Origin: Saccharospirillum sp.
GTDB lineage: Bacteria > Pseudomonadota > Gammaproteobacteria > Pseudomonadales > Natronospirillaceae
NCBI GenBank assembly: GCA_018402545.1
Contig: JAGYIL010000001.1
Coordinates: forward strand, 1,612,001 to 1,676,000
Reading direction: 5' to 3'
DNA: 64,000 nucleotides
Below are positions 1-8,371 of this stretch, one piece after another (the stretch's first letter is position 1; every line of letters starts with the position of its first letter). The position numbers and the translations under genes are program-made. The notes under the pieces were generated by a model. That model did not search any database. It was not told the DNA's origin and worked only from the letters and a program-made list of their open reading frames with translations.

Positions 1-984
1 CCAGTGGTTAACAACATCGTTCAGCAGGGCATCGGGCGTCTCGATATGGAGCACGCCTTCTCCCTGGCCAATATAGCGGGCATAACGGGATTGAACCTCG
101 CTGAAATCCGGGGCGCTGAAGTAGCGCTCCCTAATTTGTCGAATGTGCGCCTCGTCCCGTGCCGGGCCGATCAGGAAACGGTACTCCTGGTGGTTTCCCG
201 GTTCGAGTTCAAGCCGGTATTGCAGGGCTGCAACCGGCGATTCGTACAGCGCGTCTCCCTTTGACAGTGTTTCCTGCTGCACCCCATCCGGTCGATGCAG
301 CCCGCCTTCGCCTTCAAACTGTTCACGTCGGGTCTCAAAGCTGAGCGGCGGCTGGTCGTGCAGAAAATAGGTGAGCTCCTGAAAGTCCTTTTGTTTGAAA
401 TAGTCATCCACTTTCTGATACGGCGTGACGTACCGTGCAACGATGCCGCCCAGGTCTTCCCGGTAGCCGGCGGACTGGTTCATCCAGCTCATGTAGCCAA
501 ATGGGGTATAAGGGTAAAAGCTGAGCGCTCGCGTCCGGTCGGATTCGTTGATCAGCTTTACCTGCCACAATTCGACCACATCGTCTTCGGTCAGGCTCAG
601 GGTCAGTTCAATGGTGGTGCCGGAATAGAGTATGCGCCAGCGAATGTCACTTTGACCCACCGAAAACACAAAGCGGTCCGGTTTGGCCCGAACCGGCTCG
701 TAGGGCGCGGAAAAGACTTCGCCACTGTGTTCATCCTTAATGTAGAAGAAGCGGCCCGGGTGATGAGCGTAGTAAGGTTGCTCGGGCTGCATGAAGGTTT
801 TGGCTTCAAGATTGGGGGCATAGATGTACTTGGCCGGTTCGGGCTGCATGAACTGTGCAGTGGCAAAACCCCGGCAGTTCATCTGTATCATCATTTTCGA
901 GTTCCATAGAAAACCCGCAGCGCGTGGCATTACGGTGGGGCTGTTTAACTCAAAACGCTGGCCAGCCTCGGTGGCTTTTATCAT
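1..984 (-). CDS. GH94-family glycoside phosphorylase, N-terminal part (cut by window edge)
   Basis: On the complement, the frame from the ATG at 984 stays open to the window edge for 328 codons, so the C-terminal catalytic part lies outside. The visible part matches the N-terminal beta-sandwich of the GH94 family (formerly glycosyltransferase family 36), with stretches such as GRFFYIKDEHSGEVFS and FYPYTPFGYMSWMNQSAGY. GH94 enzymes reversibly phosphorolyse beta-glucosides (cellobiose, cellobionate, chitobiose and others) in the cytoplasm, giving a sugar 1-phosphate. The substrate cannot be read from this part. The gene diverges from a gluconolactonase-family gene, and the region between them carries a gluconate-repressor-like palindrome, which makes an aldonate-containing substrate such as cellobionate an attractive but unproven guess. 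Confidence 0.8.
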   Translation of the reverse strand, partial: MIKATEAGQRFELNSPTVMPRAAGFLWNSKMMIQMNCRGFATAQFMQPEPAKYIYAPNLEAKTFMQPEQPYYAHHPGRFFYIKDEHSGEVFSAPYEPVRAKPDRFVFSVGQSDIRWRILYSGTTIELTLSLTEDDVVELWQVKLINESDRTRALSFYPYTPFGYMSWMNQSAGYREDLGGIVARYVTPYQKVDDYFKQKDFQELTYFLHDQPPLSFETRREQFEGEGGLHRPDGVQQETLSKGDALYESPVAALQYRLELEPGNHQEYRFLIGPARDEAHIRQIRERYFSAPDFSEVQSRYARYIGQGEGVLHIETPDALLNDVVNHW

Positions 985-1041
985 TGTTATGGCTCCTAGT
1001 GCCTGTCCGGTATGAGCAAGGTAAAGGGTCTGGCTTGTAAT

Positions 1042-1083
1042 GTTACCGGTAACTATTTAAAGTTTACTGAATTGAAACCGGTT
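1042..1083. promoter_or_regulatory. Paired LacI-family-type operators in a divergent promoter
   Basis: A perfect 12-bp palindrome, GTTACCGGTAAC, lies at 1042-1053 and an AACCGGTT palindrome at 1076-1083. Their centres are 32 bp apart, about three helical turns, so one regulator could bind both on the same DNA face. CG-centred palindromes of this type are typical of LacI/GalR-family repressors. The first closely resembles the gluconate repressor (GntR/IdnR) site of enteric bacteria. The position between the GH94 gene and the gluconolactonase-like gene suggests shared control. The regulator is not visible in the window nearby. Confidence 0.6.
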
Positions 1084-1109
1084 ACACAAGCCAGAGGAAT
1101 TCAAGCGAT

Positions 1110-1973
1110 ATGTCTGCACCGAGTGTTTTTGACAACCGTTGTTGTCAGTTGGGGGAGGGGCCCTTGTGGCACCCTCGTCGACAACAGCTGTTCTGGTTCG
1201 ACATCCTGGAAAACCGGCTGCATAGCCGTCTGCGGGGTGAGGCGATAAGCTGGTCGTTTGAAGAGGCGGTCTCAGCGGCAGGCTGGGTCAGTGAAACCGA
1301 GCTGCTGATTGCCAGCGAGACCTCGCTGTTCAGGTTTGATTTGGATACCGCAGAGCAGGTTCCCGTGTACTCGCTGGAAGCCAATAACCCTGCAACCCGC
1401 AGTAATGATGGGCGCGCAGACCCCTGGGGCGGGTTCTGGATCAGCACCATGGGCTGGCAGGGAGAGGCAGGGGCGGGCAGCCTCTATCGGTATTACCAGG
1501 GCGTACTTGAAAAACTGGTGTCTGATCTGAGCATCCCCAACGCCATCTGTTTCGCGCCAGATGCCTCCTGCGCCTATTGGACCGACACCGCCGAAGGGCA
1601 ACTATGGCGTCAGCCACTTGACCCGGTTCATGGCTGGCCCTCAGGCGACAAGCAGCGGGTGATCGATTTTGCTGCCCAGGGGCTTAACCCGGACGGCGCC
1701 ATTGTGGATGCCCGGGGTGATATCTGGAGTGCCCAGTGGGGCTCAGGCCGTGTAGTTCGCTACAGCCCGAAGGGTAGAGAGCAGCAGGTAATCACGCTGC
1801 CGACCCCGCAAACAACCTGTCCTGCTCTGGGCGGGGAGACGTTGGATACGCTCTATGTGACGACGGCTGCCCGAGGGCTGGAGGCGGGTGATGGTTTGGC
1901 CGGGCGGGTGTTTAAGTACCCCGTGGGTATTCGCGGGCAGGCTGAGCACCAGATTAGGCTGAAAGACGGGTGA
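1110..1973 (+). CDS. SMP-30/gluconolactonase/LRE family protein
   Basis: A 287-residue protein, normal for the six-bladed beta-propeller SMP-30 family of metal-dependent sugar lactonases. Predicted metal and active-site residues are present: Glu16 in LGEGPLW, Asn99 in RSNDGRADP, Asn144 in SIPNAICF and Asp195 in NPDGAIVD. Such enzymes open gluconolactone, xylonolactone or related aldonolactones in the cytoplasm. The start at 1110 follows GAGGAA at a suitable distance. It is divergent from a GH94 phosphorylase, with two LacI-type palindromes between them, so a role in an oxidative disaccharide route is plausible. The exact lactone is not determined by the sequence. Confidence 0.85.
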   Translation: MSAPSVFDNRCCQLGEGPLWHPRRQQLFWFDILENRLHSRLRGEAISWSFEEAVSAAGWVSETELLIASETSLFRFDLDTAEQVPVYSLEANNPATRSNDGRADPWGGFWISTMGWQGEAGAGSLYRYYQGVLEKLVSDLSIPNAICFAPDASCAYWTDTAEGQLWRQPLDPVHGWPSGDKQRVIDFAAQGLNPDGAIVDARGDIWSAQWGSGRVVRYSPKGREQQVITLPTPQTTCPALGGETLDTLYVTTAARGLEAGDGLAGRVFKYPVGIRGQAEHQIRLKDG

Positions 1974-2267
1974 ATATCGTCACGAGATAGCGCCATCAGC
2001 ATTTTTTTGAACACCCAAAGGTAATCAAATCAAGCAGTTAGAACCAGCGTTCGAAATATTTGCGTTTGGGTGCTGAGAAACCTTTGACATCACCGGTGGA
2101 ATCTATATCCTTGGTCACAGCTTAAAAAGAAAGACGCAAGATAGTTTAATTGCTCCATGCCGGTTTAGTTTTATTCCTGCCTTGAAGTTCTTAAGTACGT
2201 CAGCTCCAATTTTTATGCTAAAAGAGCTCAATTTCGGGCACAATTGTTAATTGATAGGAATACGACT
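1974..2267 (+). promoter_or_regulatory. Intergenic region and leader of the first cold-shock gene
   Basis: No gene was found in these 294 bases, which are visibly AT-richer than the flanks. Directly upstream of the start codon, 2244-2258 reads TTGTTAATTGATAGG. Almost the same 15 bases (one difference) precede the second cspA-type gene at 48486-48500, at about the same distance from its ATG. Shared leader sequence in otherwise unrelated upstream regions suggests a functional 5' untranslated element or ribosome-binding region. No clear promoter boxes could be assigned. Confidence 0.45.
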
Positions 2268-2474
2268 ATGTCTACAGTAACTGGCACCGTTAAGTGGTTT
2301 AACGAAGCAAAAGGTTTTGGTTTCATCGAGCAGGAAGGCGGCAAAGACGTCTTCGCACACTTCAGTGCTATCACTGGCTCTGGCTTCAAAACCCTGACCG
2401 AAGGCCAAAAAGTTGAGTTCACCGTAACTCAAGGCCAGAAAGGTCCTCAGGCTGAGAACATCACCCCTCTCTAA
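2268..2474 (+). CDS. Cold-shock domain protein, CspA family
   Basis: A 68-residue single cold-shock domain protein. The RNP1-like GFGFI and RNP2-like DVFAHFSAI motifs are intact, so it should bind single-stranded RNA or DNA and act as an RNA chaperone. An in-frame codon at 2244 could extend it by eight residues, but the ATG at 2268 matches the family N-terminus and the homologous start of the paralogue at 48509. The two window paralogues differ at few positions. It is followed by a strong terminator and appears monocistronic. CspA-type proteins are often induced by cold or on entry to growth; which applies here cannot be read. Confidence 0.95.
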   Translation: MSTVTGTVKWFNEAKGFGFIEQEGGKDVFAHFSAITGSGFKTLTEGQKVEFTVTQGQKGPQAENITPL

Positions 2475-2493
2475 GGGCTGATTGATTCTCCGA

Positions 2494-2521
2494 AAGGCTC
2501 TGCTCAGGCAGGGCCTTTTTT
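2494..2521 (+). terminator. Rho-independent terminator after the cold-shock gene
   Basis: A 10-bp stem (one G-T pair) pairs 2494-2503 with 2508-2517 around a TCAG loop and runs into a stretch of T. It ends the monocistronic cold-shock transcript. Confidence 0.9.
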
Positions 2522-2558
2522 GTATGCGTCCTATTTATAAAGTGGTAGCTCAGGGCGT

Positions 2559-2789
2559 TTACCTTACAAACCACGACTTTACAGTACCTCTGATTTCAGT
2601 GTAAAACCTCGACAAAAGTTCTACATAGCCCATTCCCGCTGCACTTTGATTTTGCCAGGAAGTCTCGTACACTGTTTCAATTATCCGTTTTTCAATCTCC
2701 GGTCGGTTGAATGCTGGCCGTGAGTCGCCAAAGCCAACCCATTGAGCTAATGTAAGATCACTGTGAAGGCCTGTGTGTAGTTGTGACAC
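2559..2789 (-). CDS. Possible small hypothetical protein, 76 residues
   Basis: An open frame with a GTG start at 2789 in the AT-rich gap between the cold-shock terminator and the diguanylate-cyclase-type gene. It is not antisense to any recognised gene, which is the main argument in its favour. The predicted product has an ordinary mixed composition, with no signal peptide, membrane segment or recognised domain. Against it: the only purine-rich stretch (AAAGGGG) touches the GTG, leaving no normal spacing, and the frame may be chance or a gene remnant. It would be divergent from the gene at 2825. Confidence 0.25.
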   Translation of the reverse strand: MSQLHTGLHSDLTLAQWVGFGDSRPAFNRPEIEKRIIETVYETSWQNQSAAGMGYVELLSRFYTEIRGTVKSWFVR

Positions 2790-2824
2790 CCCTTTAACCG
2801 TTTTTGCAAGAGGTCACCAGTTCG

Positions 2825-4687
2825 ATGCGACGCGAGTCTGACCTATCCTGGAAAACCTTTCTGGAGATGATTTCCAGTCTGTCTGCGCAGTTTGTTGCGA
2901 CGCCTCACCACAAAGTCGACAAGGTTATTCAGCAGGCGTTGGATCGGGTCGGGCGTTATTTCAATGCTGACAGAAGCTACATCTTTCTGTTTTCAGACGA
3001 TGCCCGGCTGTGCAGTAATACCCATGAATGGTGTGCCGAAGGGGTGACTGAGCAAATCGAAGGGTTGCAGAACCTCGAAGCGGACATTTTTCCGAACTGG
3101 CTGCGTTCGTTCAACGACGCAAAACCGGTTCATATTCCTCAGGTGAACGACATTCCCTCCGACAGCGTTGAGTACGGCATTCTGGCACACCAGAGCGTAC
3201 AGTCGGCCCTGATGGTACCCATGAATACCAAAGATGGCCTGTTTGGCATGTTTGGACTCGATCTGGTGCGCACCCACAAATGCTGGAGCGATGACGAAAT
3301 AGCCGCCATACGGCTATTGGCGGGCAATATATGCAGTTTGCTGCAACGCCAGCGTGCCGAGCAAAAAATTGATCGTCTGGCATTTTTCGATACGCTAACC
3401 GGGCTTGCCAACCGGTCACTGATTCGCGAGCGCATTCGCCAGAGTCTGCGTTCCAGCCAACGCTCGTCGCTTTACAATGCACTGATCATTATTGATCTCG
3501 ATCGTTTCAAGTCGTTGAACGAAGAATACGGGCATCATTGCGGTGACGAGCTGCTCAGCCAGATGGCGGAGCGATTGCGACGTTTTATTCCGGAAAGCGA
3601 TTCACTCGCCCGGCTGGGCGATGACGAGTTTGCGGTGCTGGTTGACAGTGTTTCTTCAGAACTGACTGATACCCTGACCCGGGTTAAAAAACTGTGTGAA
3701 ACTTTGAACGAGGTCTGTACGGAGCCTTATGAGCTTGAAGGGCAGCGGGTTCATGTCAGCATCAGTTTCGGCATCAGTATTTTCGACGGAGATATTACCG
3801 ACGTAGAAGTCCCGTTGCGACAATCCGACATAGCCATTCGCCGTGCGAAGGCATCCGGTGGGAACACCATTCGTTTTTACGACAACCACCTCGAAGTTCT
3901 GTCCGTTCAGCGGACCAGCCTGCTGCATGACATGAGACAGGCCTTGCTGAATGATCAGTTTGAACTGCATTATCAGGTATTGGTTGACGCCAACCAGAAG
4001 CCGGTTGCCTGCGAGGCGCTGGTGCGCTGGAATCACCCGGAGCGGGGGCTCTTGTTGCCCGGCGTTTTTATTCCGTTCGCTGAAGAGAGTGGCATGATCG
4101 TCCGCCTTGGGCGAAAGATTCTCAGCCTGGCCTGCGAGCAGCTGCAGATCTGGCAGGATGACCCCTTGCTTGGCCAGTTGCCAATGTCGGTCAACATCAG
4201 CATGAAACAATTCAGAGACCCGGGCTTTGCCAGCTTTGTTGCCAGTCTGGTCGACTTTCAACCCCAGCTTTGTCGGCAGTTGAAGCTCGAAATAACCGAG
4301 TCTCTGTTGGCCGTAAACCTTGAAGATGTCATCACGACCATGGATAAACTGGTGGCGCTGGGGCTGTCGTTCTCGCTCGACGATTTTGGCACCGGCTATT
4401 CATCGCTCTCCTACCTGCGCAGCTTGCCGCTTTCGCAGTTGAAGATTGATCGCAGTTTTGTGCGGGAAGTCGCCGAGCAGGCACAATCCAGAGCCATTGC
4501 TCAAACCATTCTGACACTGGGTACCAACCTCGGTCTCGATGTTGTGGCAGAAGGGGTTGAAACACCGGAGCAACGCGACGAACTGGTGGCTATGGGCTGT
4601 CGAATCTTTCAGGGCTATCTGTTTGCCAAATCGTTACCGGCGGCCGATTTTGAGGCGCTGGTGCGGTCCAAGAATATCCCCGGGTAA
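2825..4687 (+). CDS. GAF-GGDEF-EAL cyclic-di-GMP signalling protein
   Basis: A 620-residue cytoplasmic protein. A GAF-like sensor covers roughly residues 20-185, followed by a GGDEF domain (about 190-345) and an EAL domain (about 365-615). The GGDEF signature is altered to GDDEF at residues 265-269, so cyclase activity is doubtful. The EAL domain keeps EAL at 397-399, LEITES, DDFGTG, KIDRSF and AEGVET, so c-di-GMP phosphodiesterase activity is likely. No membrane segment was seen; the GAF domain probably senses a small ligand. An upstream TTG at 2804 is in frame, but AAGAGG sits well before the ATG at 2825, so 2825 is preferred. The gene is monocistronic and convergent with the transglutaminase-like gene. 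Confidence 0.93.
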   Translation: MRRESDLSWKTFLEMISSLSAQFVATPHHKVDKVIQQALDRVGRYFNADRSYIFLFSDDARLCSNTHEWCAEGVTEQIEGLQNLEADIFPNWLRSFNDAKPVHIPQVNDIPSDSVEYGILAHQSVQSALMVPMNTKDGLFGMFGLDLVRTHKCWSDDEIAAIRLLAGNICSLLQRQRAEQKIDRLAFFDTLTGLANRSLIRERIRQSLRSSQRSSLYNALIIIDLDRFKSLNEEYGHHCGDELLSQMAERLRRFIPESDSLARLGDDEFAVLVDSVSSELTDTLTRVKKLCETLNEVCTEPYELEGQRVHVSISFGISIFDGDITDVEVPLRQSDIAIRRAKASGGNTIRFYDNHLEVLSVQRTSLLHDMRQALLNDQFELHYQVLVDANQKPVACEALVRWNHPERGLLLPGVFIPFAEESGMIVRLGRKILSLACEQLQIWQDDPLLGQLPMSVNISMKQFRDPGFASFVASLVDFQPQLCRQLKLEITESLLAVNLEDVITTMDKLVALGLSFSLDDFGTGYSSLSYLRSLPLSQLKIDRSFVREVAEQAQSRAIAQTILTLGTNLGLDVVAEGVETPEQRDELVAMGCRIFQGYLFAKSLPAADFEALVRSKNIPG

Positions 4688-4718
4688 TCCCTCTCTATTT
4701 GGTTGCTACCTTTATCTT

Positions 4719-5621
4719 TTAGCTATCCAGTGGAAGCACATCCACCTCGACAGTCAGCTCATGCGCGCCGCCGCCATTCATCACGCCGCGCAAAGGGGTG
4801 ACATCACCATAGTCCCGGCCCCAGGCCAGAGTGAGGTAGCGTTCGCCGGGCAGGCTGCCGTTGGTCGGGTCGATATCGAGCCAGCCCCAGTTCGGAATGA
4901 AGACGCTTAGCCAGGCGTGACTGGCATCGGCGCCGACCAGCTTTTCCTGGCCCGGTGGTGGAAAGGTTTCCAGATAACCACTGACGTACCGCGCTGCCAG
5001 GCCGATTGAGCGCAGGGCGCCAATCGCCAGGTGGGCGAAATCCTGACAGACACCTTTGCGGTCTTTCAACACATCGTCCAGTGGTGTAGCCAGCGTGCTG
5101 TACTCGGAGTCGTAGCTGAATTCCCGGTAAATTCTCTGGTTCAGGGCCAGTACCGATTCGCACAGGGAGCGCTGCGGCGTGAAGCAGTCCAGCGCGAACT
5201 GTCTCAGCGATTCGCTGCGGTGAATGAACGGAGAGTTCAGGGTGAACAGGCGCGCCTCCAGACTATGCGGGTCTATTGCCGTGGTAACGCCACCGAGGCC
5301 CGTTGCCAGTTGTTCAACCACGGTTTCCCAGGCGGCATGCACCTCATCTCCAGCGGGGGCCGGCCGGGATTGTGTGGTGACCTGGCTGCGTATCGTGACC
5401 TCCAGGCTGTCGTGAATGTCCTGAATGGCGAAGTAGACGATGCGGTTGCCGAAGAAATCGAGCCGCTCATGCTGGCGCAGCGGCGTGGGCGATATCGACA
5501 GCCTGGTATTCTTGCAGTGCTGATAGTCGAGGTCTCTGGGCAGCAGGCGCGCCTCGTTGTGGCTGAGCGTCACCGGACTGCTGTAGTCGTAGTGGGTGGT
5601 GTGACGCAACTGGTATTTCAT
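4719..5621 (-). CDS. Transglutaminase-like cysteine protease-fold protein
   Basis: A 300-residue protein with an N-terminal beta-rich transglutaminase-associated domain (KYQLRHTTHYDYSSPV) and a transglutaminase-like core. The catalytic triad is visible: Cys192 in KGVCQDFAH, His235 in ASHAWLSVF and Asp251 in DIDPTNG. No signal peptide is seen, so it is probably cytoplasmic. Its ATG overlaps the stop of the upstream ATP-grasp/alpha-E gene by 4 bases (ATGA), so the two are translationally coupled. Families with this exact partner set (ATP-grasp, alpha-E, transglutaminase) are predicted to make and cleave or cross-link peptides; no substrate is known. A longer frame reading upstream to 5708 is rejected because it would run far into the neighbour. 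Confidence 0.9.
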   Translation of the reverse strand: MKYQLRHTTHYDYSSPVTLSHNEARLLPRDLDYQHCKNTRLSISPTPLRQHERLDFFGNRIVYFAIQDIHDSLEVTIRSQVTTQSRPAPAGDEVHAAWETVVEQLATGLGGVTTAIDPHSLEARLFTLNSPFIHRSESLRQFALDCFTPQRSLCESVLALNQRIYREFSYDSEYSTLATPLDDVLKDRKGVCQDFAHLAIGALRSIGLAARYVSGYLETFPPPGQEKLVGADASHAWLSVFIPNWGWLDIDPTNGSLPGERYLTLAWGRDYGDVTPLRGVMNGGGAHELTVEVDVLPLDS

Positions 5622-8233
5622 GTGTCGGATCCTTGCAGGGTGACCAGTTGTTTGGGCGTTTCGGCATGGCTGAAGTGGCTGTGGGAAATGGCATCCGACA
5701 GGGCACACAGCGGTGTCAGTAACTGGTCGAGCAGGGTTTCCAGTGCAGCCTGGGCTTTGGTTGAGTTCTCCAGATCAGTCAGCGTATCCAGGTCGACCAG
5801 GTGCAGGTAGCTGGTGGCCTGAATGATCAGACGCGTTTCCTGGCTGCGAAAAGGGGTGGTTTCCGGGTGGGGCAGATGTTCGATCTGGGTTTCCAGGCGT
5901 TTCAGCATGTAGCCCACCGAGCGGGGGTTGGTTTCATCAAACAACAACAGATCGAGTATGGCAGCCGGGTACAGTTGCGACCGGTAGCGGCGCCGATAAA
6001 CCGTCAGGTTATCGGTAGTGGCCAGTACCGTTTCCCATAAATCGGTGCCGGGTCTGCTGGCGCTGATCATCGCCAGTTTCAGCAACTCCAGACTGGCGAT
6101 GCAGCGTTCGGTAATGCGGCCAATGTCCATAAAACGCCAGCCAAAATGGTGCGGCATGGTCTCGTTGCAGAGCCCGAAAAAGGCGGCCAGCAAGGTGATG
6201 ATGTCTTCCAGTTTGCGCTGTCCGGCGTTAGCCCCCTGGGTGTTGGGCAGATCACTGAACGTCTGGTGCAGGGTGTTGATGGTGCGCCAGGCATCGTCAC
6301 CGAGGTGGTCGCGAACGGCACGGCTGTTGCGCAACATGGCGTTAAACATTCTGGGTAAGCCTTCGTCGTCGGCATTTTGAAACAGCCCCAAAAGGCTCTT
6401 ACGCAATATCATGAATTGTTCGACTGCCGGCGGTTGCTCGCCGTGTGGTTGGGTCGCCGGGTCGTGTTCCGGATCCAGAGCGTCCGGCAGGTCCAGTTTC
6501 AGGGCGGTATAGAGATCGGGCAGCAAGGTGTCGGCCAGGCGCAACTGGCCTTCCTCGACCAGGCTGGTCAGTGATTCCCGCATCAGGCGCGAGCGGTTGT
6601 CCAGGCGTTCGCCGTAGCGGCCGATCCAGAACAGGCTCTCGGCTACCCGGCTGGGTAAATCCATCCCGTCCCGGGTTACCAGAATGGGCCCTTTGGCACG
6701 TTGCAGTAAGCTGACATGGGGTTGGGCGACCGGTGACAGTACCCAGATATCCTTGACGATGGTGCTCTCCATCACCGGCGTACCCGGCTCAGCCACCCAG
6801 GCCAGGCCTCCGGGCATGATGCGATGCTGGCGGCTTTCCGGGTCGGATGTGCTATCGCCCGGGTCTGCCAGTGCGAAAAACCTCAGAGAGACCGGTTGTG
6901 GCGTTACCTTGTTATCTTTCAGGTTATAGCTCGGCGATGAGGCGGGTTTTAACGGTTGCTCGGCCACATAGAGATGTGGCGCCTGAAGAATCGACTGGTG
7001 CAGGCTTGCCAGGGCGTCGGGCGTCAGTTCAGCCGGTTTGATGGTCTGGGTGACGTCGTTCACGGCCCGTATCTGCCAGATGCTCAGGTCATTCAACACG
7101 GTACTGAGGTAAGTCGGTTCACCGCACCAGAGTACGTCGCGGCCGGCCAGTTGCAGGGGTTCGCCGAGCAAGTACTGACACAAACCCGGCAAAAAGGCGG
7201 CCAGTGCCGGGTGCTCCAGAACACCAACCCCCAGACTGTTGGCGATGGCGACTTCTCCACGCCGGGCGGCCTGCATTAAGCCGGGAACCCCCAGTAATGA
7301 ATCGCCGCGAAGTTCCAGCGGGTCACACCAGGGGTCGGTGATTTGCCGGACGATGACGTCGACAGCCTTCAGGCCACCCAGGGTACGCATCGACACCTGG
7401 CCATCACGCACCACCAGGTCACCGCCTTCGACCAGTGAGAAATTCATGTAGTTGGCGAGCCAGGCGTGTTCAAAGTAGCCCGAACTGCCCGGGCCAGGGG
7501 TGAACAATACAATATTGGGGTTCTCTCGACGGTGCGGCGCCAATTCTGACAGGCAGCGATGATAGGCCTGCAGAAAGCCGGCCAGACGGCTCAGCGGCGC
7601 ATCCCGGTAGAGTCGCGACAGGGCGCGCGAGAGAATAATACGGTTTTCCAGAGAATAACCGACGCCCGAGGCGGCCTGAGTCCAGTCGCCCAGCACACGC
7701 CATTCGCCGTGCTCGTTGCGCATCACATCCATGCCCTGAAAAATCACCCGGGGGCGCTCATACAGGTTGCCACTGTCTGCGGCCGGGAACAGCCAGCCCG
7801 GGTGGGTATAGATCAGTTCGGGGGGCAGAATGCCGTCTTTCAGCACTCGCCGTTCGCCGTACAGATCGGCCACCAGGCATTCCAGTAGGCGGGCCCGTTG
7901 CTTCAGCCCCTGTTCCAGCATGGTCCAGCTTTGCGGGCTGATCACATAGGGGATCGGGTCCAGTTGCCAGGAGCGCAGCTTGCGCACCTCGTCTTCATAA
8001 ACGTTGAAGGTGACCCCGTTTTCATACAGGAGGTTCTGGGCCTCCAGAGTGCGTTGTTGCAGGCCATCCAGCCCCAGTTCATCCAGCTCTTCGACCAGCG
8101 GCTGCCAGCGGGCCCGGAACTGGCCTTCGCGGGTGACCAGGTCATCGTACTGGTGCGTGCCCTGCGGTCGTTCGGCCTGGTAATCCTCTAGTAAGTGTTG
8201 CAACAGGGGGCTGTGCGGGGCTGAATTGCGCAT
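5618..8233 (-). CDS. Circularly permuted ATP-grasp (type 2) fused to an alpha-E domain
   Basis: An 871-residue fusion. About residues 1-500 match the circularly permuted type 2 ATP-grasp family (DUF404/DUF407), including YFEHAWLANYMNFSLVEGGD and SLLGVPGLMQAARRGEVAIAN. About 560-860 match the alpha-helical alpha-E family (DUF403), starting at LPSRVAESLFWIGRYGERLD. Compared with the stand-alone ATP-grasp at 12929, key motifs are degraded: LEDNLRVPSG becomes LGDWTQAASG, and VVKPANESGGYGM becomes QIRAVNDVTQTIK. This half may therefore be a non-catalytic partner. The ATG at 8233 matches the family N-terminus; a longer frame to 8404 is unlikely. The gene leads a two-gene operon with the transglutaminase-like gene and diverges from the zinc peptidase. 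Confidence 0.9.
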   Translation of the reverse strand: MRNSAPHSPLLQHLLEDYQAERPQGTHQYDDLVTREGQFRARWQPLVEELDELGLDGLQQRTLEAQNLLYENGVTFNVYEDEVRKLRSWQLDPIPYVISPQSWTMLEQGLKQRARLLECLVADLYGERRVLKDGILPPELIYTHPGWLFPAADSGNLYERPRVIFQGMDVMRNEHGEWRVLGDWTQAASGVGYSLENRIILSRALSRLYRDAPLSRLAGFLQAYHRCLSELAPHRRENPNIVLFTPGPGSSGYFEHAWLANYMNFSLVEGGDLVVRDGQVSMRTLGGLKAVDVIVRQITDPWCDPLELRGDSLLGVPGLMQAARRGEVAIANSLGVGVLEHPALAAFLPGLCQYLLGEPLQLAGRDVLWCGEPTYLSTVLNDLSIWQIRAVNDVTQTIKPAELTPDALASLHQSILQAPHLYVAEQPLKPASSPSYNLKDNKVTPQPVSLRFFALADPGDSTSDPESRQHRIMPGGLAWVAEPGTPVMESTIVKDIWVLSPVAQPHVSLLQRAKGPILVTRDGMDLPSRVAESLFWIGRYGERLDNRSRLMRESLTSLVEEGQLRLADTLLPDLYTALKLDLPDALDPEHDPATQPHGEQPPAVEQFMILRKSLLGLFQNADDEGLPRMFNAMLRNSRAVRDHLGDDAWRTINTLHQTFSDLPNTQGANAGQRKLEDIITLLAAFFGLCNETMPHHFGWRFMDIGRITERCIASLELLKLAMISASRPGTDLWETVLATTDNLTVYRRRYRSQLYPAAILDLLLFDETNPRSVGYMLKRLETQIEHLPHPETTPFRSQETRLIIQATSYLHLVDLDTLTDLENSTKAQAALETLLDQLLTPLCALSDAISHSHFSHAETPKQLVTLQGSDT

Positions 8234-8371
8234 GATCGGTCTGTGTCCGCTGGACGATCGGTAAGTGGTCGGGCCGGGTTTACGGGCTCTTGCTCCGAAA
8301 CCGCTTGAGTCTGGCTGGTAAAGGTTATATCTATGGATGATAAACCAACAGCACCCGACTGAGTACATTAT

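Noticed and set aside
295-909. Long plus-strand frame of 204 residues
   Set aside because: It is antisense to the clearly recognisable GH94 N-terminal coding sequence on the complement.
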